Assembly (NCBI GenBank): GCA_037176845.1
Contig: JAYKXP010000021.1
Location: forward strand, 248,001 to 312,000
Direction: 5' to 3'
DNA: 64,000 bases
Source of the DNA: Paramarasmius palmivorus
Taxonomy: Eukaryota; Basidiomycota; Agaricomycetes; Agaricales; Marasmiaceae
Shown here: piece by piece, positions 44,686-56,233 of the stretch
Layout of the letters: each line of letters starts with the position of its first letter
Numbering within the stretch: the first letter of the stretch is position 1
Program-made: the position numbers and the translations under genes
The notes under the pieces: generated by a model
Databases searched by the model: none
What the model was told of the DNA's origin: nothing
What the model saw: only the letters and a program-made list of their open reading frames with translations

Positions 44686-45569
44686 CTAGCTAAACATGTC
44701 TTGGGTCCAATATAGAGCCTGGCAACCCACACAACATAATAAACCATAGCACACATAACGCATCTTCTTTCTCTCCTGGTCCAGATGAGCAACTGTCTCC
44801 AACGCCGCGGCTAAAGCTCCTTCATACCCACGAATCAGCGTTTCCATCTCCTTCTTCTCTGCTTCACGTTTGGCTCTGACCAGAGGGCGCTCCCCATGTC
44901 GGGCAGTGGCTTCAAGTTCGGCCAGCTCCCCTGCTAGAAATTGACTCCTACGCACTTCAGCGATATAGTGTGTGTTGAGCTCGTTGAACTTCGTCTCGAG
45001 CTCATGGATGCGGACCCGGCTTTCATTGACCTCGCGGCCTAGAGCCTTAGCCTCCGAATCTAGCTGTTGAGCACGGGTTTCCTCCTTCTTTGCTAGCGAA
45101 GCGAGCTGCGCGATCTTCTTGTTCTTCGCCACGAGGATAGACTCGTCATCGATCTTGACCTTCTCCAACTCGGCTCTACTGTCCTTCAATTGCTTCGCAA
45201 GCGTAACCTGAGATGCTTCCAGGTCAAAGACTTTGTCCTCCAGGGAAAGGTTGGCCTCGCTAAACCGAAATGCCAATGTACGCAGCTCCTCCAAGTTCTT
45301 CGAGTTTTGGAGGATCATGCGAGCTTCTATATAGTGCAAGTCTGCAGCTGATGGTTCGATGTGGTTGAGATGATCGATGGCGAAGTCTTGAGATGCATGA
45401 CCGCGTTCGAGGTGAACGGCAGCGATGGTTCCAGGCAAGGAGATACTTTGTAGTGTCGGACTGGTAAGTTCCGTGTGAGCCTATAGTCAAAACGACGTTA
45501 GCAAGGACGTGAATGAATAACGTCAGGTAAAACGCTTACAGTATAGCACTCAGTGTTAGGCGTGGACAT
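44686..45569 (-). CDS. Coiled-coil protein with hydrophobic C-terminal tail
   Basis: Two exons (45540-45569, 44686-45480; 59-nt phase-0 intron) give about 274 aa starting MSTPNTECYT. After a polar leader with HIEPSAADLHYIEAR there is a coiled coil of about 170 residues (ANLSLEDKVFDLEASQVTL onward). The final 19 residues or so, YVCYGLLCCVGCQALYW, are strongly hydrophobic and cysteine-rich, preceded by RKKMR. This resembles a C-terminal membrane anchor, possibly palmitoylated, which would place the coiled coil on the cytosolic face of a membrane. It lacks the KLD signature of the other coiled-coil genes but keeps their tiny-first-exon design. Function unknown. Confidence 0.75.
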
Positions 45570-47101
45570 CCTTTAATTGCGACGTTGAGGACGTTGTGGC
45601 TGAGGAATGAAGGTAGAAGGGAACGATGGCGGCTTCTCTCCGTTACACCCAGAAGACTTTATATTCGTCGAGGAGTGCCACTCGAAGCCATGCCAGAGAC
45701 AATGGGAAGACCTTTGTTAATTATGAATGTTGGCAAGTGGCATGATGAAGACGATAGCCAACGCTTCGCAGTGCAAGGCCCTGCAAATTGAGACCCGCAA
45801 GAAAGTGATGCGTCGTCCCGCAGGGGAACACCAACGAGCTGAAAGTTCCAAGTGGTAGAGCACTGTGATGGAGTAGGAAGATTGGACTGAGATAGCTCGG
45901 TGGTCTTGGCTTCAATGTATAGGGTGGCATTTGAGGATGATGTTGTCTTTTAAGCATGCTTGCCCTTGTTGAGAACGAGGATGAAAGGCATTGAAAGTGA
46001 ATCTGTCGTCCGAAATCGTCATTTAGGTACTGAAAGGCCCCCGACACCATGCAAGATAGACGACACACCTGAGGGTGATATGTTGCTTTCGGGGCATCCC
46101 AAGACGTTCCATGTCGACGATGAGATGCTTTCTGCCCTGTCTGCAGGCCATTAGAGGAATTATTGGATGACTGGATCAATTTACTTTTAGTTTCTGGATA
46201 CTCCGGTCAAGAAAAGTAACGCACCAGGAGTGCCTTTCAGCATCTATATTCTCCATATTCGTCCCGATGATACGATGTCCAGCTTCCTTGGGGTATTTTT
46301 GAGGTATACATGAGTCGGGGGATGGGAGGACATGAGTGTCGGAAGGAAAGATGGAAACGACCGCCCACCGCTTAGCTTCGTCTCAACGACCACCATCAAT
46401 GGGCATCTTCCTCCTATTGCATGCCCTTCATATTCTCTGGTATGTGTATCTTTCACTTCAGTCTTATACTTTCATATTGAACGTCTCCTTTCCCTCTTGA
46501 CAGCGGCCTCTACCCATAGAGTTCTTCCAATGTGCAGCTCAACACAGGAATGCTGCAACGGTCTACTTGACTCTCCAAAGCAACTGCCTGCATGGCATTT
46601 TCGATTTCAAGGAAAATAATATTAATGCCAGAGAAACGAATGGATCGAGGGCATCTAAAGGAACGTTTTCAAGTTTTCAAGGCGAGTTGCCCTCGTTCCT
46701 CTTCCTCGATATCCTTGAAACTGATACTACTGTTAGGATTGTCTGTGCACATCGTCGTCTCAACTTGGCTCGTATACCATCTTTGATCACGGAGAAGGAC
46801 GCTACATAACATCGACAAGTTAAAAATTTTCACCCACACCATCGTATTCATACACGCGTGTGTCACCGGGCTGCCAGTTGGGTCACTACACCTCGCAACT
46901 CCACGGCCTCTTCATTGTCTCTAGTCAAATATGAAGCTTGCAGAGGAACAATAGTCATAGCCAGCCTCGTTTTTGCCTAATGCGGTTGTGGGACCAAGCA
47001 TCGGCCACGGGCCACAATCTCAGGGCTTTAAAAGCACAACGAACAATGCTCGCTGCTCATCTCTCAACGACTTCTCTACCGAACCCGATCTCCAAACACA
47101 C
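45570..47101. other. Intergenic, no gene seen
   Basis: About 1.5 kb. A 152-codon minus-strand frame at 45721-46179 is rich in H, S and P but overlaps plus-strand frames, shows no motif and has no splice support. Confidence 0.45.
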
Positions 47102-48252
47102 ATGATCATGAAGCCATCTTCCAGCCCTCAAGTCTTCAACGAGGAGCTCATCCCGACTAACGTCGATGATAATGAATCCATCGTACGTTGCCACTGCCCC
47201 TTCCGCCTTCAAGCTCCATATCTGACTCATAATTATTTTCACAGACCTCAGCGTTCCCCGAGACACAAGAACCAGACCCAGTCGACCAAATCTACCTCAG
47301 CCTCGGTAAACAAACCCACAAACTCATGCAATCCGAACTCTCCAACGACCACCTCCATCGCGCTCTGGCCGACTTACGACGTAAACTCGCCAAAACCATT
47401 GCAGAGAAAAACCGACTCCAGGCCGATGTTCAGCATTATAAAGACACCATTGATGCCTTCGAGGAAGAGGTCGGGGAGCTGGCTGAGGAGAATACGAAGC
47501 TCAAGGAAGATGTAGGCGAGCTAGCTGAGGAGAACGCAAGGCTAAAGGAGGATATCGGTGAACAAGATGCGATTCTCAGAGATCTCAACGAGAAGAGTGA
47601 TGCGCTGACGGAGGAGCGAGCTTGGAGAACAGAGAAGGATATCGAGAATCGCGAGTTGAGGAAGGAGCTGAAGGAGAAGAACGAAGCTATGAAGGCGTTG
47701 AAAAGGGAGAACGAGGCGCTGAACAATGCCCTAGAGGAGAAGAACGCGGCCATCGAAGAGAAGAGAGCGGCAAGGCTGAATGTAGAGCCGCACGAGATAC
47801 CGGGACGCAACGAAGAGCTGAAAGGGGATCTAGTTGACCAGGTTAAGGCTCTCATTGAGGTCTCGCCTCCGGACTACTCTGACGAAGTGCGTACGTTGCT
47901 ATGCACTGTCTCGTCGGTGTTTGCTGTCATGGATGGAGACGAGGCTAGGATCACTAGACTGGAGGAAGAAAAGACCGGATACGAGGACCGTCAGGCGAAA
48001 GCACTAGCTTTTCTCGAGGATGTATCAGCTCCGCCCAGTCCTGACGTTCGTCGGACTGCCGAGGCGGTGGTTCAGACGACAAATGAGCCAGAGAAGGACA
48101 AGCCACTCTTCGGTATCGCTCCTTCCACATACAGTGTCAAAGGCTTTAATTTTCGGTTTCAATCATCTCCTGTTCGCTCCGAGTTTCCCGACCTTCCTCA
48201 GCCTCCACAGAATGTTTGTCGATGGACTTTCAAATTACCAAATCCCACTTGA
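47102..48252 (+). CDS. Coiled-coil protein
   Basis: Two exons (47102-47182, 47245-48252; 62-nt phase-0 intron) give about 362 aa starting MIMKPSSSPQVF. The acidic leader (NVDDNESI, then FPETQEPDPVDQIYLSLG) precedes a coiled coil of about 200 residues with a near-duplicated block, VGELAEENTKLKED then VGELAEENARLKED, and many E-K pairs. A shorter helical part (VDQVKALIEVSPPDYSDEV) and a proline/aromatic tail (KGFNFRFQSSP) follow. It shares architecture with the minus-strand neighbour at 44.7 kb but faces the other way. Function unknown. Confidence 0.82.
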
Positions 48253-48919
48253 TTGGAATATTGACTTTGCTACTTATCATCTTTGTCTATATGTTCTCTT
48301 CGTTCCGGTCTTTATCCTATTAGAATGGATGTATTGTAATGGTGATGCTGTATGCACTATGTAATGTTTTGGGGAATTCGTTTTTGCAGTGCTTTTTGGG
48401 CGCTTGACACTGACCCGGCTTCGACCCGAACTCCCACCATTGCTCTATGTAGCACATTGATCGACTCAGGCAAGACAGACACAGAGGATGATGGATTCGT
48501 TGGTAGGCTATAACGATCTTTATAGGTTGTTTGTACTCCAGATTCTACTACTCCAGAATCTACCGTCAGTTCTGAAGATCTGACAGCCGCCTGGGCTCTG
48601 ACGCAACCCACGAAGATGAACTTTGAAGGACAACCCGTCATCCCTCAAAAGCGCACTGGATTCGGTGTGATCTTTCATACAAATAAAGGGCTCAAATCAG
48701 GAGAAGAAAACATCGTTGCAAGCGAGGACAAAGCGTTGGAGACCTGTGTTGTACGTCAACATGCATGCGAGGTGTGTTCAACCTATTTGCCTTTGTCCTT
48801 CACAGAGTGGCTCATTCATCTCGAGAGCTTAAAACAGGTGTGATGACGCCCCGTAAAACATCAGACCAAACTTGAAGCTCCCCGCCCATTTCCCAACTTC
48901 CGACTAAGTCTTTCACGAA
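48253..48919. other. Intergenic, possible unassigned exon
   Basis: A plus-strand frame at 48616-48843 contains two C-x2-C-like elements (CVVRQHACEVC) but has no supported partner exons. I leave it unassigned. Confidence 0.35.
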
Positions 48920-49260
48920 ATGATGCAACAAACCAATAACGATCACAGTTTGGTACGTGCTTTGTGAAGCATTTCTACCCCGAATCAGTTGTCCTAAGAT
49001 GACTGGATACACAGCAAATCAATCTGCTCAGGGAAGAGCTAAGGCGCGAGAGGCGGATTCAAGAGCTACTTCTTGGCTACATCAATCAACGAAACACGGA
49101 GTTGGCACTACTTCGCTGGCAGCTTCACGTCTGTGAAACGGAGCTGGCAAGTGTCAAGGAAGAGAATGAAAGATGGCATACGCTGTCTTTGGAACGGGGG
49201 TACTACCTCCACCAAATGGCCTCAACGTTGGATGAATGGAGGAAAAAGGAAGGTCTTTGA
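48920..49260 (+). CDS. Small coiled-coil protein, 92 aa
   Basis: Two exons (48920-48952, 49015-49260; 62-nt phase-0 intron) give 92 aa starting MMQQTNNDHSL. The whole of exon 2 is one amphipathic helix (REELRRERRIQELLLGY, then LRWQLHVCETELASVKEEN), ending WRKKEGL. The tiny first exon and phase-0 intron match the other coiled-coil genes of this cluster. It might pair with one of them; that is inference. Confidence 0.62.
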
Positions 49261-49568
49261 GGGCTGTTGATCAGTACGACAGGCGGGTGGACAGTGGGGT
49301 ATGATTCCTTTCTTCTGATTTACCATATCGTTAATCGTTGTTTCAAAGGTTCCCAATGCTCATAATTACTGTGGACATGTATTCTTTGGGCGTATCATGA
49401 TCTTGCCTTGACACGGCGATCGAGTCCTCTATGTATTGTCGTTGCCATGTATAGTTAGCTATCTAACTCTATTCTCATTTCTCTTAACGCGACTAAGCGT
49501 TCACGAAAGGGGTTCGGATTCTGTACCATGTGAGACATCGTCCTCTTCCTCCCACTGTCATCTTCATC
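49261..49568. other. Short intergenic gap
   Basis: About 0.3 kb between two small coiled-coil genes; nothing recognisable. Confidence 0.4.
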
Positions 49569-50069
49569 ATGGAGAACCCCCATGAAGCAGTGCATTCTGT
49601 AGACGAAGTTCGTTCCAAAGCTCTTTGGGCCTTCTTCTAATATCATTCACATAGGACTCAGGAGGAACCATTAAAAGCACAGGTCCCGAATACGAGAACG
49701 TAGAAATTATATCCCTACTGGTGTGTTGCCCATTTCCTCCAGCTGTTCAAGGAAAGCTAACCATACCAGAGCGCCGACAGAGAATACATCACTCAATTAG
49801 AAACCGAGAACAACGCGTTGAAAGCCAGAATACACGAACTGGAACGGAAGAAAGCCGACTCAGACGCAAAGATCATCAAACTCCAAGAAAAACTCGACAA
49901 GGCAAACGAAAGTAGGCAGAAAGCGCGTCAGATACTGGACGATAAGCTGGCCCAGCTATCATTGAAGAAGCGACACATGAAGTATGGGAGCCAGGAGTCA
50001 TCGACGAGTCAGGAGAGCGAACGTGAAAGTGGGCGTGTCTCAATCGAAAAGGTCGGCGGAGTTGTTTGA
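49569..50069 (+). CDS. Small coiled-coil protein, 131 aa
   Basis: Three exons (49569-49598, 49655-49720, 49770-50069) with phase-0 introns of 56 and 49 nt give about 131 aa. The leader is MENPHEAVHS then DSGGTIKSTGPEYENVEII. The body is a coiled coil (REYITQLETENNALKARI, then KIIKLQEKLDKANESRQ), and a serine/glutamate-rich tail follows (YGSQESSTSQESERESG). The splice model keeps frame across two introns. It ends 88 nt from the stop of the convergent reductase. Confidence 0.65.
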
Positions 50070-50157
50070 CGCGCCGTATCGTATACACATGTCCCATTCG
50101 GAGCCTAATAATACACTTCCTTTCTTTATTCTATCCGGTTATTAGGTTGTGACGCAT

Positions 50158-51452
50158 CTACCATCCTCGTTCAGCGAAATCGACCAGTAGATCCTTGGTC
50201 GTCTCTTCTTTGGTTCTATACTTCCACTCTCCTTCACCTTTTTCTCCTCTACCTGCTGCATCATTTGAAATACTAAGAAGTTGCTTCCCTTTCTCGTTCT
50301 TGTACACGACATGTGGGCTGACATCTTTTTGGGAACCAGGTGCACCTTTCGCGAATGGGTGTTTGGTGTACGGAGATGGTGTCAATGAGTTGGCGATATC
50401 GACTGTGTCGAAGGTGCGTCAGGAAGAGTGTAAGTGAACGAAGTAGACAGAACACGTACGCCAATCCTGCCAGCAGGTATCACCTGCAGAGACAATAATC
50501 CTGTGACCGCCAGCTGCTTCTCTCTCCAACGCACGAACGTGTGCCTCTCCAAGGTCTCTGACATCGATCCAGCTAGTGGCCTTCGCTGATAAAGCAGCGT
50601 GTGGTTTCCCTGCTGCATCTGCAACCCAAGTGAGTCATCTGTTGAAAAGAGGGGAGCATCGGGTAGACGACATACCAGGCTCGTAGGTCATGACGGTCTT
50701 GTACCAGTCTCCAGCCGAGGTACCCAAGTAGTCGGGTGTAGGAACATGGTTTGTTGCAGGGCCAAAGACAAAGGGCGGGTTGATGGTAACCAGATCCCAT
50801 TTCAATTCAGGGTTTTCCTTCATAAACTTCCACGCAGCTGTACAAGAACCAGTCAGTCCACATACTCCATACCAACACGCCCATACTACTCACCTTTCTC
50901 GGCCAACGTCTTACTAGCTCTGTATTTTGTGATGTTCGCCGCGTTCCTCCCCTTCTCCTCGACGTCTTGAATGCTTTGGTCATTCCAATCCTCTTCGCTA
51001 AACACCTTCGGCTCGGGCGAGTTGTGCATAACACTCGCACAAGAAGACGTAACCACGACTCTCTTCACCTTGTCCCCACCAAACTTTTTCACGCTCTCCA
51101 AAATGCCCACGGTACCCTTCACAGCGGGTTCAATCAACTCGTTTGGATCATCTGCGTTCATATGGAACGGAGAAGCGATGTGCTGAACCGCATCGACGCC
51201 TTTGACAGCCTCGTCGAATGCACCTGGTTTAGAGATGTCTGGAACGATGACAAAGTCGAACTGGCCGGGCTTGTATCCAGGAACTCGCTTGGTAAACTCT
51301 TCGACGAGCTCCTTCCCTTTAGATTCTGAGCGAACGGTACCGCGAACATGATGTCCTCTTTCGAGGAGAACGCGAGCTACCCAGGCAGCGATGTACCCAG
51401 AAGCGCCGGTAACGAGGACGAGAGATTGCGAAGTGGGAGAGACGACGGGCAT
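50158..51452 (-). CDS. NAD(P)-dependent reductase (DFR/GRE2-like)
   Basis: Four exons (50894-51452, 50676-50837, 50460-50618, 50158-50402) give about 374 aa. The N-terminal Rossmann fold is LVLVTGASGYIAAWVA (glycine motif about residues 16-22). VVVTSSCASV follows, and the catalytic Y-x3-K is in TKYRASKTLAE (about Y177 and K181), split just before exon 2. INPPFVFGPATN and SWIDVRDLGEAHVRAL are typical of the dihydroflavonol reductase/methylglyoxal reductase branch of extended SDR enzymes. These reduce aldehydes or ketones with NAD(P)H in the cytosol; the substrate is unknown. Introns are 56-57 nt. Two decayed relatives lie at 27.3-27.9 and 33.2-33.8 kb. Confidence 0.92.
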
Positions 51453-51718
51453 AGTTGATGCGACGTTGATGAGAGATAAGAAAAGCTGACGCGACAGAAT
51501 GAGAGTTTTAGTGCAACTACCGGAGTTCCGCCGGACCGCCGACGCGTTTGTGACCAATGACCATTTTGCTGACGAATCGCTCCCGAAAGCCGATTCCTCA
51601 TCGGACAACTTTTCCGGCTCTTGGGTTGATACAGGTATAGTGCTGCCTACAGGATATGGGTGTGAAAGTATCCAACGTATAGGGACGAAAACGTATCCAG
51701 AAGATGAAGTACAATTAG

Positions 51719-52942
51719 CTATGGCCTTGGAGGAAGGTTCTGGTTCGACATAAATGGCACCCTGCGGCTACCAGGGCCCCAAGCCACAGACGGATAGTAC
51801 GCGAGCACCTCACGCGAAGGCACCCTTGCATGCCCTTGCACTTGCTGCAACATCTCCAGCGAAGCAATCTTGACCACCGCATCGTGCTGAACCCTGGACT
51901 TGTAGCTAGCGTTCTCAGCTGCCAACTTCCCATGCGATACCCTCCAAATCTCAATGTTGGCCTTCAAAGCAGCGATCTCCTGCTTTCGAGCCTCCGCTTT
52001 GGCCCGTTCCATAGCCAGGAGACGTGCAGTCTCCAACTGCGCTTCGGCCTTCTCTTTCTCCAACCCTTTCGACCAAGCCTTCATCATGTTCCTCTCCTTC
52101 TCCAGTCGAGTCACCCTGGCGAGGAGTTCAGCTTCCCGACACCTCAGGTATTGCACCGTCTCCTTCTCCGTGGTATACGCGTCATTGGTTCTCTGTAAGT
52201 CGGTATGGAGAGATCGCCTTTTCGCCTTCTCGGCATCGACCACCGTTGCCAGATGGGCCACTTGAGCCCTCTGTGTCGACAACTCTGTTCTGAGCTCGGA
52301 CACTAGCTTGCCTTTCTGCTCCTTGAGCGTCTTCTCCTGCTGTACAAGCCGGCGGGATTCCTCTAGCTCTGACACTCGTTTGTCAAGAGCAGCCTGAAGC
52401 TCGACTTTCTCCTTCTTGAGGATAGAGAGCAACTCCTTGCGGGGAGTTTCTCGCAAGGCGTGGTTTTCCTTGGATATCTGTGAAACCGTTGCCTCGGCTG
52501 TCTTCAGGACTGAAATGGAACTGAGCCGACCAGCAGACCTGGGCAGCGACGAGATAAGGATGTCGAGTTTCTTTTCGATGGATGAGACTTCAAAAGGAGG
52601 AGAGCTTGTGCTGAGCTGAGCGATGGATAGCGTGTTTATAGTGGATAGGATATCGTCGATGCCTTCTTCTGTGAATGAGTGGAATTCGTATACGTCGGCC
52701 GAGTCTTCGTGGTCGACCTGTCAGGATATGAGGCTCTATAGCGTGAAAATGGATGGCAGGGAACTCACTACGATAGCTTTACTATGTGTCGGAGTTCTAG
52801 CTTGAACGTTCCCTTTGGAATGGTCGTTTACATGAACCTATTGCATACCGCCTATTAGTATCAAGCCGTATTCGAGAGAGAAAAGAGTTTTACGCACAGC
52901 GGGTTGTGTTTCACTCTCTTTCAGGGTAAGTGGAATAGTCAT
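51719..52942 (-). CDS. Coiled-coil protein, KLDxLI family
   Basis: Three exons (52898-52942, 52769-52837, 51719-52717) with phase-0 introns of 60 and 51 nt give about 370 aa. The leader MTIPLTLKESETQPA and a second exon with VNDHSKGNVQARTP precede exon 3, which opens VDHEDSADVYEFHSFTEEG and carries SSIEKKLDILISSLP before a coiled coil of about 220 residues. Leader, DHSK, the E/D-F-H-S block, KLD motif and intron phases match the genes at 11.9 and 43.2 kb. The tail is glycine/proline-rich (SVAWGPGSRRVPFM). Function unknown. Confidence 0.85.
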
Positions 52943-54666
52943 GTTGTTGTTGGGTTAGGGAGAGGAAAAACGATCGGTTTCCGACGATTCGGCTTTTTTC
53001 ATGGCTCTTGAGGGCTCTTGTCCATTCATGGAGCAAATTTTCTATGTGAAGAGGTCGATATTGCAGTACTATGAGCAGAAATTCCTAAACAATGAGGGTG
53101 AGTCGTTGTTTTCTTTCAAAGCTTTCTTTGCTCACCACTGCAGCACCCAGCATGAATTCTTTCTCTTCGCTGGGAAGAGTCCAATCCCCAGGATCCTAAC
53201 TTATCAAATCCGCATTCCTGTGGGTACTTGGGTCTTGAGAACAATACAACCCCATAAATGTACGTCCAACGATGTCCGAGTCGGATGTTCTCGGAGACTA
53301 GTTGTCTTTCTACCGTCTACGGCTCGTTCAAGGCTCGTTCCTCCAAGTTCGAACCTCGAACTCAAGACATCTGAAGGCAGGGCAAAGGTGAGAAAATGCC
53401 TTGCAGATAATTCTGAAGGTCCAAGTTTGTGATGGAAGTCCTGGGAAGGGGTTAAAGTTTGGCCATCGTCAAGCAGCGCGAAGACCAACCCCGTTCCTAG
53501 CCGTCATCATCATCGTTACAGGGCTCCCTTGGTTCTGGCACATCATTGAATGCATTCGGTAAGCTCAAATTGTTTTACAAAAAATCGACTTCGTGGCATT
53601 GTTCTGATAACTTCCTCGTCAGGACTTTGGCTCCTGGTTCCTCAGTTAGCCTTTTACAGCAGGACCGTTGCGGGGCATCGATTGAATATGAATAGAGGGC
53701 ACGTTGTAAGCTTGCAGCAGCCGTAGGGGCTCAATGTTTGCCATCTAACCGGATTAACCGTTGCAGATCTTGTGTTACGTCGACCCCGCAATTTTTCATT
53801 CATTCGGTCTTGGGTAATCCCTGGTTCTCTATCAGCGGATATGTATTACTAGGGAGAGCGGCGAGGTAGGATGCTTGAGATACGACAGTCAACCCTCCGG
53901 ATTTGGAAGTAGGTGCTTGTTTCTCCTCGTCCGACGGCTAGTCGTGTCCTTATTCCAAACAAAGTGCAGGACAAATCGGACGGAGCTCTCACTGGGCTTA
54001 AGGCTGAGCTCGGGTCGGGCTCAGGAGTCAGGACTAGTCAGGCGGAGTCAGGCGGAGTGCTCGGGCAAACATTCAGAAAAATTGCGCCTCCAACGCCAGG
54101 ATATTACAGGCACGGTTACGGTTTCACCACCCAGGCCGAGGCATACATCACATACGCGTCATGGAAACACCATTCGGTTTGAACGCAGCATACATACGAG
54201 GCGCGTTCCGCTCGACATCATAATTGTTCTGACACAGCACTGGGCAAAGCAATGAAACTGATATCTCATCAGGCACTCTGACACTGCATGGCGTCGGGAG
54301 TAGATCAATCTCCACCTTAGCCTCGCGTTGCTCGGTATGATCCAGGTTGTTAGGAAGGAGCTCGGATCATTACTGATGTTTTGTTTACTTGCCGTCAATG
54401 AATGGCTAGGTGAATGGTCTTGTCACGATCCGTTGAAGAGATTCCTTCGGTTCTCACAGGCCATCAGCTCGTTCGCGGGAACGTGTATACGATGTAACAA
54501 GGTGCTTTATTATAGGGTGTATTCCGGTCAAGTGGTTCTACGCTACGATTGGATGGTACACTGATAAGGTAAGTAAAAAATAAATATGGCTACTGCTACA
54601 GTTCAAAAACGTCCGTCAAGGCGTATACACGAGTCCAATAGATAGGATGTTCTGGTTCCAAACTTC
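52943..54666. other. Intergenic, no gene seen
   Basis: About 1.7 kb. A 143-codon plus-strand frame at 53001-53432 has no motif and no paralogue in the window. There are short CAGGCGGAGT repeats near 54040. Confidence 0.45.
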
Positions 54667-54993
54667 TCAGCAACTGAGACATCGACCGCCCACGCAAATG
54701 ACGCATCTGGGCTCGAGGGTTTGGTCCTCGTTCTTCAGATGGCTATTAGTGATCGTGTCATCTTGGATAAAAGACAAGTTGGGCCTCACCTCGGCCGTAG
54801 ACGTCTGCACCGCGTCCGGGACTTTGGATTGGGGGACCTGGGAGGTCGCGACGCTGTAGGGAATGTCATTCAGTATTATTTTCCTGTCAAGAGAGCCTAT
54901 AAAGACATACTCGTTCGACGACGATGCCACCGGAAGTGCTAATGCGAAGGTGGCAAGAGACAAAGTAGAGAGGAATAAGGAGGTGAGCTTCAT
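54667..54993 (-). CDS. Small secreted Cys-rich peptide A1
   Basis: Three exons (54911-54993, 54790-54853, 54667-54732) give 70 aa. The signal peptide is MKLTSLFLSTLSLATFALA; the short polar linker is followed by a tail RCVICVGGRCLSC that ends the protein, so cysteines are spaced C-x2-C-x4-C-x2-C. Both 57-nt introns are in frame, so the unspliced sequence would also be open (108 codons), but exon lengths 83/64/66 match A4 (83/64/90) and A3 (83/61/66), which supports splicing. Predicted to be exported; four cysteines could form two disulfides or bind metal. No known family recognised. Confidence 0.78.
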   Translation of the reverse strand: MKLTSLFLSTLSLATFALALPVASSSNEYVFIGSLDRKIILNDIPYSVATSQVPQSKVPDAVQTSTAEVRPNLSFIQDDTITNSHLKNEDQTLEPRCVICVGGRCLSC

Positions 54994-55913
54994 AGTCGAT
55001 TTGGTTGTAGAGTTTAGTCTGAGCGAGCTTGGATAGATTGGAAAGAATGGTTTGCTTCAAAGCGTCGAGCTCTACTTAAACGTTGCAAAAATACGACGGT
55101 CGTATCTCGATCGGTGGTATGGACCCGTGCAATCCAGCCGCGACAGGCACACCACCACTGCAAAGCTGGCTTCGGTACCGATGTATAGTTGTCGTGATGA
55201 GTAGGCCAACAATGACCTCTGCATAGGCACAGCCAAATTGAGAAAGATATGTGACCACTTTCTTGGTTGGAGGCTAGCAGCGATTCCGATCGGACTCAGT
55301 TGTCGCACGAAGCAGCCTTTGTCGTTGTGTAACCGTTTCTTAATTATTGGAGACCATTTTTGTTTCTCATTTGTTTCCAGAGAAACTCAGACGCCCATCT
55401 AAGCACTTAAGTGATGCACGATCCCCTTTCCGAACGAGGAAAGCTGGGGTTAACAGGGCTTTGCAGCAGGAGCCACTGTCCCGTAGTCAGTAGTCAAATC
55501 GAGTCATTCGTCAGTATTGATACAGGCCCTCAGATTCTTGATTGCAGCTGCGACCCGAAGCACAGCTAGCGAAAAGAAGACTTCTTTGATCTCGAAACGC
55601 AAGCTTGAGATTGTTTCTTTTGATGGAGGTCTGGTGGCTGAACGGGTTGGTGCATTGCCTTCAGCGCCTCGGATTCGGGACGGGCAATTTCGTGGTCAAG
55701 ATAAACACATCTGATGAGAAATGTCCCGTATTGATCCAGACCTCCGGAGCACAAGCAGGCCCCTCACCGAGCCCTCAGCCTATGGGCTTTCCAGCACAAT
55801 TTCACTGTCGGGATATAGTTTACTAAATTATTTACAGGTAAGATAGTTAATCGCGTCTTGAAAGCCACTAATTCTAGGAATATGAGCCCGCCAGCTGGAG
55901 ATGTTTTCCATCT
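54994..55913. other. Intergenic within the peptide array
   Basis: This holds the A1 promoter (a weak TTAAA near 55076) and about 0.8 kb of unassigned sequence. Confidence 0.4.
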
Positions 55914-56233
55914 TCAACACATAAAACATCCTTGGTTAGGGTAACAGATAATGCATTGAGTAATAGGGCGCCGGCCCTTCACGAGAGGGCGCATCAGCTG
56001 CTATGGTCGAGGACTCAGGGAGGTACGTACCTGAATCTGGGGTTCCGAAACGGTATTGACGCCAAAAGTCTCTGAGACGGAGGTAGGGACAGATGAAGCC
56101 CTGCAAATTTGACCATGAGCTTGCAGTCTGCGTGAGACAACCATGAGACTTACCGATCCGTTTGAGAGGTTACTGGATGGCCCAAGGCGTTAATGGCAAA
56201 GAGGAGGACCGCTAAAAATAGTGTAGTATTCAT
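55914..56233 (-). CDS. Small secreted Cys-rich peptide A2
   Basis: Three exons (56154-56233, 56031-56100, 55914-55976) give 70 aa. The signal peptide is MNTTLFLAVLLFAINALG; a serine/threonine-rich middle follows (SSVPTSVSETFGVN); the tail is CIICYPNQGCFMC, spacing C-x2-C-x5-C-x2-C. Introns are 53 and 54 nt. The second acceptor (GTGAAG) was chosen over a CATAG that would leave only 30 nt; A1 also uses a GAAG acceptor there. Phases 2 then 0 match the other type A genes. Predicted extracellular peptide of unknown role. Confidence 0.78.

Noticed and set aside
45721..46179. 152-codon minus-strand frame
   Set aside because: Overlapping open frames on the other strand, H/S/P-rich without pattern, no splice support.
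53001..53432. 143-codon plus-strand frame
   Set aside because: Overlaps a 94-codon minus-strand frame, shows no signal peptide or domain, and no splice partners.
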